A stretch of DNA of 64,000 nucleotides. Source: Orobanche coerulescens. Its lineage: Eukaryota; Streptophyta; Magnoliopsida; Lamiales; Orobanchaceae. The DNA lies in assembly GCA_033398695.1 (NCBI GenBank), contig CM065804.1:8913001-8977000 (forward strand). Direction: 5' to 3'. Below are positions 1 to 9,539 of this stretch, piece after piece. The notes under the pieces are model-generated. The model made no database searches. It worked only from the letters and a program-made list of their open reading frames with translations, and had not been told where the DNA came from. The translations under genes and the position numbers were made by a program. Numbering within the stretch: the first letter of the stretch is position 1; every line of letters starts with the position of its first letter.

Positions 1-1553
1 GATTTTTGCAATAAATGGCTCTCAATGAGTTCCTTGCAGTAGAGATTGTCCCATTGGATCAGGGCTTCAACCTGTGTTGAGTCCGTCACTTCCGTTACAA
101 ATTTCTCTTCAAGGCTCCATTCGATCCAGTTATATAATGTGTCATACGGAGCTAGCCTATAGCTTTTCCATTTAAGGAATATTTCATACGCATGCTCAAT
201 CTGCACGGAGAGAAGGGTTTTGTTGATAATGGTGTCCGGGGAGGGACAGCGTACAACGTTTGGATCCGCTGTAGCGAGGGGTTCCTCTACAGGTGTGGGA
301 TCCTGTAGGGAAGTGGGATTCCTTACAGGGGATGGTGCCCCGAAGGAAGATTGATCCTGTACGGGTGTGGAATCCCGCATAGGAGAAGTACCTTTTGGCT
401 CCGAAGGGGCAACCGACTCGCTAGAGTCTTTTTCGTTGGCAGATGTCCGATCATCCGTCTTAGCCGCCAAAGGCTCAGAATCTACTGTCGATACAGTAGC
501 GTGCACCTCTTCCACAGGGGTTGGTCCATGGGGTAGTTCTTCAGTGGGTTGCGCCACGGTGGAAACTTCCTCGGAGTTTTTGGAGGATTTAGCTTTAGAA
601 AGCTTCCTTAGTTTCCTTTTCGGCTTCTCACCAGCAGTAGGTGTCTTGCTATGAGATCTTTTCCTCTTCCTTGAAGACTCCACATCCTGGGACTTCAATG
701 AAACATCCCTTGGGTCTTCATACACGGGCATACTTCGGATTTTAGGATGATTGCAGACCGGGGTGCTCTGGTTGTAGGCTGTGAGCTTTACGCCTCCTAA
801 GTATATCCGGGAGCTCTTTTTCTTCGCATCAGTAGATTGCGAAAGTCCGCATTTCGTTAAAATATGGTTTAACATTAAACCAAATGACTTCTTCTGGGTG
901 GCAGGCTTGCATACTTCCTCCTGCAAGCGCTTCAAAATTATCTGACACCAGTTGACATTTGCACAGGTCAGAATTGCAACCATCATCCTAAATCTCAGAT
1001 TAGTGCACATTTCGAATGCACCAGTTCGATTCTCGATGATCCTGCAGCAAAAATCATGTAAATACACATATGGAAGGCAAAAATTCTTCTTGTGACATGT
1101 GGTTTGAACCATGTCAACAATAGTTGAGCCGGTGAACAGTCCATAATACTTCGTTATCAGCTCTTGAGACCCAAACGTCTCAAGTTGTTCCATTGTCAGG
1201 CCATCAGCAGGTAGCCTGTAAATATTCTGGAGAAGATCGCTATCAACACAGATCTCCACTCCTTGAATGGTAGCGGTGATATCAGCAACGTGACCTCCCT
1301 GGGCCAGCGACAAAAAGCGTACGGCGGCGTTGAGGTAAAATTCCTCAACCAGGTGAACATCGTATTTGTCAGCGGTTTGACTTCCAAGGCGGTAGAGGCC
1401 TTGTTGACGGAGACGAGTGATGATGAACTCCATGGGATCGGCGTGATTTGTTTCAGAGAGAATACGTTCGATGACGACATATCTTGAGAAGATCGCTCCA
1501 TCGATGATGTTCGCGGTTTTCTTGAGTGCGGGAGAAGATGTTTGACCAGCCAT
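1..1553 (-). CDS. Extra 3' ORF of the Copia element (env-position protein), open at window edge
   Basis: Reading minus from the ATG at 1553-1551 I find 517 codons without a stop, and the frame is still open at base 1, so the C-terminus is missing. Residues about 1-270 look globular, with a segment LVEEFYLNAAV, then VADITATIQGVEI and a NIYRLP motif, followed by a Cys/Trp-containing helical stretch around NWCQIILKRL. Residues about 295-330 are strongly basic (KRKRSHSK, KPKRKLRKLSK), like a nuclear localisation signal. A Pro/Ser/Thr/Glu-rich linker with repeated TPV motifs follows, then a more ordered C-terminal part. I see no signal peptide or membrane segment, so an envelope role is not supported. 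The pattern resembles the 'putative plant transposon protein' domain found in retroelement 3' ORFs; I recall this from family knowledge and have not searched it. A TATA box lies 137 bases upstream. The frame is undamaged while gag-pol of the same element is broken. Confidence 0.8.
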   Translation of the reverse strand, partial: MAGQTSSPALKKTANIIDGAIFSRYVVIERILSETNHADPMEFIITRLRQQGLYRLGSQTADKYDVHLVEEFYLNAAVRFLSLAQGGHVADITATIQGVEICVDSDLLQNIYRLPADGLTMEQLETFGSQELITKYYGLFTGSTIVDMVQTTCHKKNFCLPYVYLHDFCCRIIENRTGAFEMCTNLRFRMMVAILTCANVNWCQIILKRLQEEVCKPATQKKSFGLMLNHILTKCGLSQSTDAKKKSSRIYLGGVKLTAYNQSTPVCNHPKIRSMPVYEDPRDVSLKSQDVESSRKRKRSHSKTPTAGEKPKRKLRKLSKAKSSKNSEEVSTVAQPTEELPHGPTPVEEVHATVSTVDSEPLAAKTDDRTSANEKDSSESVAPSEPKGTSPMRDSTPVQDQSSFGAPSPVRNPTSLQDPTPVEEPLATADPNVVRCPSPDTIINKTLLSVQIEHAYEIFLKWKSYRLAPYDTLYNWIEWSLEEKFVTEVTDSTQVEALIQWDNLYCKELIESHLLQK

Positions 1554-1689
1554 TGGTGATTCTCAAGAAAATGTGAAAGAGAATACACGAAATTTGCAGT
1601 AAAATGCAGAAAATTATGTAGGCTGTATTTGCTTGAGTACTCTTAAATTTGCAGAAAGCGTAAAGAGTCTCTAATGGCAGTATCAGTCC

Positions 1690-1696
1690 TTTTATA
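1690..1696 (-). promoter_or_regulatory. TATA box upstream of the 3' ORF
   Basis: The minus strand reads CACTATAAAAGGAC here, 137 bases before the ATG at 1553. This is a good plant TATA context at a plausible distance for a short leader. It suggests that the 3' ORF is transcribed from its own promoter rather than only from the LTR; that is inference. Confidence 0.5.
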
Positions 1697-2084
1697 GTGG
1701 GCGGCGAAGTAGGGTTTTTCAGATGAACGAATGGTCAGATTTTAAGGGATGGGAACCGGTTTTTGAAATCAACGGTTAAGATGGACTGAGTGTAACTGGT
1801 GCACTTATCTATTAAAATGTTAAAATATGAGCGGGTCCCACTTCTGACATTTGTTGTCACCCTAAATGCTTGAAACGGCGGTTTTAAAACATTAAACAAT
1901 TTAAAACATCGCGGCTTTTGAGATTCAGTTGTCCAGATGTCGTGTAAGGCATTTAATGTAAATGACGTTTGACATAAAAACAGGGCACGTGGACAAAAAT
2001 CATTTTAAAATGAAACAATATAAAATTATATATATATATATACTGAATCGAAATCCTATAGTATGTGCTGTATCCGCGACGATA

Positions 2085-2313
2085 CAGCGTTCCCCCTTAA
2101 AAAGGTACATATAGGTTTTAAATTCCATACAACAATTTTTGGATTAATGCTGTATTCATGGGTCATACTGTATTCCCCCTTAATTATTGCATACGTCAGC
2201 TGTAGGATGATTCATATTGCTTCGTTCACTACAGTGCTGTATTGACGGTTCTAAGTGTACAGATAATTAATGTTGGATACTGTATTCTTGGGTCTTACAG
2301 CATTCCTCCTCAA
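2085..2313 (-). repeat. Three polypurine-tract-like repeats between pol and the 3' ORF
   Basis: The minus strand carries TTAAGGGGGAACGCTG (2100-2085), TAAGGGGGAATACA (2182-2169) and TTGAGGAGGAATGCTG (2313-2298). Each purine tract leads into a GCTG or TACAGT sequence. Sireviruses are known to carry repeated polypurine tracts upstream of the 3' LTR. Here they lie between pol and the extra ORF. Confidence 0.6.
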
Positions 2314-2338
2314 TTGTTGAGTAAAAACAGTAAATTAC

Positions 2339-4075
2339 TTACAGGGAGTCGGGCTGTAGCATTCCTAATTCTTGTCTAAGCATGTTGAGTCTTGTTGTGT
2401 CGAGCGGCTTGGTGAAGATGTCGGCCAACTGAATGTCTCTATGAACCTTTTCGAGGCGAACATCCTTGTTCTCGACATGATTCCTTATAAAATGATGCTT
2501 CATGTTGATATGCTTAGTGCGCGAGTGCAGGACAGGGTTGTGCGTTATTGCAATTGCACTCGTGCTATCACACATGATTGGAGTCTCTCTGGCTTCAATT
2601 CCATAATCTGACAACTGCTGCTGCATCCAAAGGATCTGCATACAAAGAACTACCAAAGACATAGTATTCGATTCGGTAGTGGAAAGAGAGTTAGCCAATT
2701 GCTTCTTACTGAACCAAGAAACGAGTCTAGGTCCAAGAAAGTGAGAAGTTCCACTTGTACTCTTCCTATCTAGCTTGCAGCCTCCGAGATCCGAGTCGCT
2801 GTATCCAACTAAATCGAATCCGCCTTATTTAGGATACCATAGTCCTACATCGACTGTTCCTTTGATGTACTTCAGGATTCGTTTAGCTGTATTGAAGTGT
2901 GATTCCTTTGGTGCTACTTGATACCTCGCACACACTCCAACAGCAAACTGGATATCGGGCCTGCTAGCCGTTAGGTACAGGAGCGAACCAATGAGCTTCC
3001 TGTAGAGTGATTGGTCAAACGGCTTTCCGGCTTCATCAGCACTAATTTGCACGGAAGTGCTCATGGGGGTTGAGGATGATTTAGAAGTGTTCATTCCAAA
3101 CTTGTTGAGAAGCTCCTTGCTGTATTTTTCCTGGTTGATGAATATACCTGTAGGCAACTGCTTTACCTGCAAACCTAGGAAATAACTAAGTTCTCCCATC
3201 ATACTCATTTCAAATTTACTTTGCATGAGATGAGAGAACCTTTGACACAAAGCAAGGTTAGTTGAACCAAAAATTATATCATCTACATAAATTTGTACTA
3301 TTAGAAGGTCATCACCTTCCTGTATTTTGAACAATGTCTTGTCCACAACACCTTTCTCAAAGCCATTGTTGGTTAGATATTGGGACAGGGTCTCGTACCA
3401 GGCTCTAGGGGCTTGTTTAAGTCCATACAGTGCTTTCCTTAGCCTGTATACTAGGTCGATGCCGTCTGTGTTGGCAAACCCTGGTGGTTGTTCAACATAA
3501 ACTTCTTCGGCAAGGTTTCCATTCAGGAATGCACTCTTGACGTCCATTTGGTATACAATAAAGCTCTTATGGGCGGCAAAGGCTAAAAATATCCTAATGG
3601 CTTCTAGTCTGGCTACAGGGGCAAAGGTTTCATCATAGTCTATGCCTTCTTCCTGACTATAGACTTGTGTAACTAGTCTGGATTTGTTCCTTATAATAAG
3701 TCCATTTTGATCCTTTTTGTTTCGAAATACCCATTTGGTTCCTATGACCGATTGATGTGTAGGTCTGGGTATAAGATACCATATATTGTTTCTTTCGAAA
3801 TTGTTAAGCTCTTCTTCCATATATGTTACCCAATGAGAATTATTAAGAGCGTCTATGGTCGAAACAGGTTCGGACTGGGCTAAGAATACAGCGATAGTGC
3901 ACATATTGAGTCTTCTAAGCTCGGATTGAGATTTCCATTCAGGAAACTGTGATATCTCAGTATCAAGTTCTTCTTGTCCACAAAGTACATTTCCTTGTGT
4001 ACTCTGTATTTTCCTACGAGTAGAAACACCAGCATTTATGTTTCCAATGATCAGCTCTTGCGGGTGATCTCTCAA
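2339..4075 (-). pseudogene. Copia reverse transcriptase and RNase H (broken)
   Basis: The RT core is complete: GTKWVFRNK, the DVKSAFLNG region, [10 protein letters not shown], the catalytic YVDD in [10 protein letters not shown], and SYFLGLQV. The frame continues through a single TAA at 2825-2827 into RNase H, which keeps YSDSD, TTESN, MCDSTSA and LADIFTK, the four acidic positions of the family. It ends at 2339 with GMLQPDSL. The upstream join to integrase (about 4085-4150) is frameshifted. RT would copy element RNA into cDNA and RNase H would degrade the RNA strand. The catalytic residues are intact, but the stop and upstream breaks make this copy non-functional as a polyprotein. Confidence 0.9.
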
Positions 4076-4097
4076 CCATCTTCGGTTGGGTTCTAAT

Positions 4098-5323
4098 TCA
4101 GGGTCCCGTACTGTATCGAGAGATTCTCAGAGATACGGCTTGGCTTGTACGGTCGGCTTCATCTACGTCAATTCTTACAGCTGCGGGGTTGATTTCTAGA
4201 TCAACGACAGGTTCTATGGGAGTTGGAGGATCCAAGATAGAGAGATGTTGGATGTTCTGAGTAATATCATCTACTCCTGTAGGGTCATGGTGAGGTTCGT
4301 CGAACACTACATGAACTGATTCCTCGATCGTCAGCTTCCTTTTGTTAAAGATCCTGTAAGCTTTGCTGACGGAGGAGTATCCTACAAATATTCCTTCATC
4401 TGATTTCTCATCAAAGGTTCTAAGTTGGTCCTTCCCATTATTCAATACATAACACCTGCATCCAAAAATGTGAAAGTACGAAACTAATGGAGTTTTGTGT
4501 TCCATACCTCATATGCTGTTTTGTTGTGGTGCTTGTTGACGATACAGCGGTTTTGAGTGTAGCATGCTGTATTGGTTGCTTCACCCCAGAAACGCTGTGG
4601 CAACTTGCTTGCGGCGATCATTGTCCTTGTTGCTTCTTCCAGCGTCCTATTCTTTCGCTCGGCAACACCATTTTGTTGAGGTGTACGGGCAGCTGAGTAT
4701 TCGTGTTGTATCCCATTTTCCGAACAGTATTGCTCTATAAAGCGGTTAGTAAATTCTGTACCTCTGTCGGAACGAATGGACATGATACTCAATGCCTTTT
4801 CATTTTGCAACTTTCTCAGGAGCTCGGGCAGCTTTGATGTAGTTTCCTTCTTCTTGCTTAGGAAAATTGTCCAAGCATACCTGGAGTAATCATCAACAAC
4901 AACAACAACAAGACAGTATTTCTTACCTCCCAAACTTACTGGGTCGACAGGACCATAGAGATCCATGTGTAGCATTTCCAACACTCTTTGGGTTGAAAGG
5001 TAGGATTTGCTCTTCAGGGTTGATTTGATTTGCTTGCCTTTCTGACATGGTCCGCAGACGCTGTCCTTCTTGAATGACACGTTTGGCAATCCTCTAACCA
5101 TTCCCTGTCTTGAGAGCTTGTTGATCGTCTTGAAGTTGACATGAGACATCCTCTTGTGCCATAACCAGCTAAGATCTGCAGTGCCTTTGGCAACAAAGCA
5201 TGGAATTGAGGAGCTCATAGGCTTCCAGTCAGCAATATACATGTTACCTAATCTGCTTCCTGTAAGCACAACTTCCTTGGTTTGGATGTTCTTGACTCTA
5301 CAGCGATCTATATAAAATTTCAC
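4098..5323 (-). pseudogene. Copia integrase (frameshifted)
   Basis: This region holds the GAG-pre-integrase and integrase part of pol. The zinc-binding region is visible as LWHKRMSH followed by CGPCQKGK. The catalytic triad is present as HMDLYGP, IRSDRGTEF and NGVAERKNR. Near 4484-4505 a one-base indel splits the frame: the 279-residue part ends after YEVWNTK and the next reading continues with VSYFHIFGCRCYVLNNGKD. The ATG used here at 5323 is not a true start, because codons continue upstream to 5376, where the 5S-bearing LTR interrupts the gene. Integrase would join element cDNA to host DNA. Confidence 0.88.
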
Positions 5324-5381
5324 CGAGAACTGTTTATCATAGAACTGGCTAATACTAAGTAGATTGTACTGTAAGCCTTCA

Positions 5382-5757
5382 TGTTGGGAATACTTTGGTA
5401 TCCAGCGTCCTCACCTTCGACTCGGGAGAACGTAACTGGCCGGGCTTAACATCCCGACCCGCGGCATCCTAGTGGTGCAGCCCCTCATGTCCGCCTGTCG
5501 CTTAGTACGGGGCTCTGCACTGCCACTAGAGAGTGGTTAAATGAATTGATTTGGACTACTCATACCAACAAGATGCATCTTCTTTTAAGTAGCCATCTCA
5601 TAGAAACTCCAAAGTTAAGCGTGCTTGGCCTGGAGTAGTTATGGGATGGGTGACCCCCTGGGAAGTTTCTCAGGTGCGCGTGAGTGAGGACAAAGCGCGC
5701 TAGAAAAGACTTGTGTTGGTACAGTGAGGACAGTCTTCATCATTCTTGGGACCAACA
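5382..5757 (+). mobile_element. Cassandra-like 5S-bearing solo LTR inserted in Copia pol
   Basis: The insert begins TGTTGG and ends CCAACA and is flanked on both sides by CTTCA (5377-5381 and 5758-5762), a perfect 5-bp target duplication. Removing the insert and one CTTCA rejoins the pol reading frame. It carries a 5S rRNA-like segment in its second half. LTRs containing a 5S rRNA gene body are the hallmark of Cassandra TRIM elements. Its 376-bp length fits one LTR with no internal region, so it is a solo LTR left by recombination. Calling it Cassandra is inference from the 5S content and size. Confidence 0.85.
5552..5672 (+). pseudogene. 5S rRNA-derived segment with Pol III internal promoter
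   Basis: The sequence follows plant 5S rRNA with gaps: CATACCA near the start, then AGAAACTCC, AGTTAAGCGTGCTTGG (A-box region, 5613-5628) and GATGGGTGACCCCCTGGGAAG (C-box region, 5645-5665). The 5' third is diverged, while the internal promoter region is close to canonical. In Cassandra elements this region is thought to recruit RNA polymerase III. It is not a functional rRNA gene. Confidence 0.82.
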
Positions 5758-5971
5758 CTTCAACATATGCAATATCGGTGACTTTGAATTTTCCTACAAG
5801 AAGGTTTCCTTTCCCTCTTGTTCTTCCTTTTGATTTATCACCGAAACGAACTTTTGGACCGCGACCTTCTACAAAATCTGATAGCTTGCTTCTATCTCCG
5901 GTCATGTGCCGAGAGCATCCACTATCGAAGTACCAGGTGTCCTCCTCTAGGATGTCCTGTATGCAAAGAAA
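5758..5971 (-). pseudogene. Copia protease start of pol, interrupted by the 5S LTR
   Basis: Reading minus, the sequence contains WYFDSGCSRHMTGDRSKL. This is the conserved Copia stretch at the protease/pre-integrase junction, DSG being the aspartic-protease-like motif. It continues with KVRFGDKSKGRTRGKGNLL up to the CTTCA duplication at 5758. The TAA at 5974-5972 separates it from the gag-linker ORF in the same frame, so gag and pol here are split by one stop codon only. The frame downstream of 5757 is LTR sequence. Confidence 0.8.
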
Positions 5972-7765
5972 TTAAGTAGATTTAGGTCCCCTTTGATTTT
6001 TGGGTCCATGTATGTTAGTTCCTCTAGGTACCCAAGTTTTCCTCGCAGCAATTGGTTTATTGTAGGTCATACTTGGTACAGTGTTGCGATATCTACGAGG
6101 GGCATATCCGTAGTCGCTATAACCATGATAATTATTATGCATGAAAAATTCAGGGTTATTATTATTAATCCAGTACGAGTGCCGTCTTGGAGGTGGAACC
6201 ATTTTCTTTGGCCTAACAGCTTGCCTCCTGGGTCTCCAGTTGGATTCCCAACGCTGTTGTTGATGCTGTGCGGACACCTACTGTCTAGAGGAATAACGGG
6301 GCTCCTGTATCCAATACCTCGGCGTGCTGTACTGATAGTACTGCCGTGCGGGCCTTTGGTAGTTGGATCTGACCTTCCTTCTGAGCATTGTTGGCGCTGT
6401 TGATATGCTCGGGAGCATCTTTGTTGAGTGCGCCTCACAGGTTGGAGCGGCTTACGATTCCATGTCTGGAATAGGATTGCGGGGCGGAATGGCGACCCGG
6501 TTTCGCGGTGCAACGGGTTCCTTCACTGGACTCGAAGTTTCTTTCGAAACAGGAATGTGTTCCACACTCTTGACGAATACTGTACTAGTTTTCCCTTTGT
6601 TTGAACATGAGATGTATCCTAAGCCACTTTTATCATGAGCATGTTGTCCAGTGCTTAGAATTTCTTCCATTCTTTTGGACGATTTCTCGAACGATTTCAC
6701 AGTGGTCTCAAGTTCAATTTCTCGTTTTTCGAGAGTTGTGACTTTGGCTTGAAGTAGAACCAAATCATTTGTCTTGCTCTCGTTGTGAGTTTTAACCTCA
6801 CTTAGTTCATGAGCAATTTGATGATTGCATAATGCCCTGGTTTCCTGCAATTATAGCACAGGTTAGCATCACCAGATGATGTTTCGGTACTTATCTTGTG
6901 GATAGGTTTGGGCCTGTAGGGAGTCTTTCCAGACTGCTTGATGAACTTTTTGAATTTGTGCATGAGAAGCGCCATTTCATCTTGAGAAAGGATGTCGTCG
7001 TCACTGTCAGCATTCTTGTGACTAGACTTCGACGAGCTGGGCATGCTGTGTTGACGATTCGATAACGCGGCTAGTGTTGTGACCTTTGAAGGAGATTCTT
7101 CAGCTTTCTCTCTTTTGTCAATATCATACTCAAAAGCTTTGAGGTCAGAGAAGAGATCAAAAGTAGATATTTCATTAAGATTGCAAGATACACGCATAGC
7201 TGTGGTCTTAATGTCCCATCGGGCAGGGAGAGATCTGAAAATTTTTAAGTTCTTCTCCTTTTGGGTATAAATTTTGCCCAAAGCTTCAAGTTCACCAACA
7301 ATACGGTGAATGCGAGGTCAAGTTCCTCAAGCGTCTCAGTTGGTTTCATTTGAAAGATTCAAATTCTTGAGTCAGTTTTGAAATTTTCTTTTCTTTTGAG
7401 AGCTCGGTTCCCTCACAAATCATCTTGAGTTTATCCCGATTTCCTTGGTGATTCTGACTCTTTACCTTCGAGAACGTGCCTTTGTCAAGAGTGACAAATA
7501 GCGCGTTCTTAGCCACATTGTCGAGGTTGGCTCGCTTTCTTTCATCTGTGGTCCATTGCTCGCGTTCCTTCTCGAGCATCTCAGCATGGGGTTGGCCTTC
7601 AATCCTTGCGGTTGTGTTTACCTTCATGATCTTGATAGGGCCATCCTGTATAACAAAAATCATCTCTTCGTGCATTGCTGCAATATGAGCCTCCATCCTA
7701 ATTCTCCAAACATCAAATTCGTTAATAGAGAACATAGGCACTTTGTTGATCATAGAAGTATCCAT
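5972..7765 (-). pseudogene. Copia gag with zinc knuckle and coiled coil (frameshifted)
   Basis: The start is the ATG at 7765, with FSINEFDVWRIRMEAHIAAM, typical of the Copia capsid N-terminus. The frame is then broken several times: the capsid continues at 7281-6802 (KEKNLKIFRSLPARWD), followed by a CCHC zinc knuckle beginning CYNCRKPGHY whose last cysteine is lost at a frame break. A coiled-coil segment at 6850-6640 (LLQAKVTTLEKREIELETTV) and an Arg/Asn/Tyr-rich linker at 6277-5972 (KTWVPRGTN) lead to the protease. Gag would form the virus-like particle. At least three indels are needed to explain the frames. Confidence 0.8.
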
Positions 7766-7860
7766 GTGAAATTAAAGAAATGAAAGAGACTGTTTTAAAG
7801 GTTAAGTGATTTTGGATCTGATTTGGTTAAAAATACGACTGATTCTTTTTAGAATCAACC

Positions 7861-7872
7861 GCTCCGATACCA
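7861..7872 (-). promoter_or_regulatory. Primer binding site, initiator Met tRNA
   Basis: The minus strand reads TGGTATCGGAGC two bases after the 5' LTR end. It matches the usual plant Copia site TGGTATCAGAGC with one change. Confidence 0.88.
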
Positions 7873-7874
7873 CT

Positions 7875-9044
7875 TGTTGGCCACTAAGTATACTGGATAC
7901 AGCTTGGGAAGTAGTTTAAACAACAAGCTGTACTAATTTTAAATCTGAGTGCGTAGCGGAAGTCTTAGATACAGTAAGTTGTTGTGGATACAGCAACTCG
8001 GTGTGCAGTGTATACTTAAATAATCACAGTAATTAAAACAGTAAAAACTGAAGGTAAATAACACAATATTTAAAGTGGTTCGAGGTAAACCCCTCTACGT
8101 CCACTGGTCCTCCACACAGGAGTAAAAAGTTTATTATAATTACTACGTACACAACTACGTAATTATAACAACACACAATCAATATATCGTTCACACAGAT
8201 TGATATAAAGATCTTAGCTTCAACCGTTCACACAGATTGGTTTTGAGCTAATGCTTTGACTTGCTTCTTCACACACAGTTCTGAAGCTTCGTCTTCTTCG
8301 ATGCAATTCCTTCACACACAGTTCTGGAGTAGCAACGATTACTCAGTCCACACAGGGCTGATCTGGGTTTGTTCAAAGTATAGAACAGGGGATGAACAAC
8401 AGCTTTGACTTTAAGAGCTTCTAGATAATGAAGTGTTGTTCAAGATGATGAGCATTGTATATCTCTTAGATCTGAGTTGCAGTAAGCTTTGGAGATATGT
8501 TTTGCTCTGATGATAACTTTGATAGCTTGATAATTTCGTAGCTTGGGTAACTGATCTTCAATGCCTTGATGAGATATATATAGTCTTCTGGAAAATATAT
8601 CCGTTGAGATAAATCCGTTGAGCAAGATTCCGTTCCAACGGGATGAAAAGCACGATCCGGAATTTGCGGGAATTTGAAGACCAGTTGACTTACAGTATTT
8701 AAATACTTTATCCTTGAGTATTTAAATACTTCTTTATCAACGATACTTGACTTCTGAAGATTCCTTCTTTGTCCTGTTGAGGGCTGTATGAAAGATCACT
8801 GTACTGGGGATTTGAGACAGTTTCCATACTTGGTCTTTATAAGACTTCTTTGCTGTACTGAAAGGTTTCACTATATGCTGGATTCGAGACAGGCTTTTGA
8901 TACAGGTTGATATTTCAACTTTATCGATACAGTTTCCTTACTGTATTGAGGATTGGCATATATGTCAAAACCTCTTATCAACACAATTCGATACAGGGTT
9001 GATTATCCTGGCTGTTTCGATACAGGGTATTAGTTTTCCCAACA
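7875..9044 (-). repeat. 5' LTR of the Sirevirus-like element
   Basis: The 1170-bp LTR runs TGTTGG to CCAACA on either strand. On the minus strand a TATA-like CTATATATATC lies near 8584-8573. The LTR is full of the short motif GATACAG/CTGTATC, which also recurs outside the LTR in the element. Around 8190-8360 there are about five spaced copies of a TTCACACAGATTG/TTCACACACAGTTCTG unit. Confidence 0.85.
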
Positions 9045-9539
9045 AAGCAGTATAGTTATAAGTAAAGAAGCAGTATAACACGAGTAAAAAAGGCACAATA
9101 TTTTGTACATCAAAAAATAGTACATTACATATCATAATGTCATGCAGTTATAAATAAGTTAAATTAGTACAATGTACCTTTAAAGCCTTGAAACATAAGA
9201 AGCAATATACTCTTTTAAAAGAAGTCGTACATTATATTTATAGATGCACTATATGAAATGTATAAAAGCAGTAAATATTATGCATTTAACATAATGTTAC
9301 CTTGAATTTATTGTACTACTACTTTGAACTTATACGCTTTTATTAAGTGTTTAAACTGCTTTTATATTTATATATGATGTAATACCTATTGGAAGTAAAA
9401 CATAATGCAAGCAAAGTTTGGAATAAAATTGATAAATACGTTTTATGCATCCACGAGTACAAAATATATTTAGACATTCTATTTAGTTAATTACTAAGAT
9501 TATTTATCTAATAATATTTTTAGTAAAACTAGGATATTT
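9045..9539. other. AT-rich spacer, nothing recognised
   Basis: This is flanking DNA of the Sirevirus insertion. I see no ORF, TIR or repeat that I can support. Confidence 0.5.

Larger units (their letters stand above)
1..9044 (-). mobile_element. Sirevirus-like Ty1/Copia retrotransposon, left part outside window
   Basis: On the minus strand the order is 5' LTR (9044-7875), primer binding site, gag, protease, integrase, RT, RNase H, three polypurine-like tracts, then an extra ORF that runs off base 1. Copia order (integrase before RT), a coiled-coil region after the gag zinc knuckle, repeated polypurine tracts and an extra 3' ORF are all known traits of the Sirevirus lineage; the lineage name is inferred from them. 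The 3' LTR must lie left of the window, so no target duplication can be checked. gag-pol has several frameshifts and stops plus a 376-bp insertion, so this copy cannot make its own polyprotein. Confidence 0.88.

Noticed and set aside
1..1553. Calling the 3' ORF a true envelope gene
   Set aside because: No signal peptide, membrane anchor or fusion-like segment is visible in the 517 residues seen.
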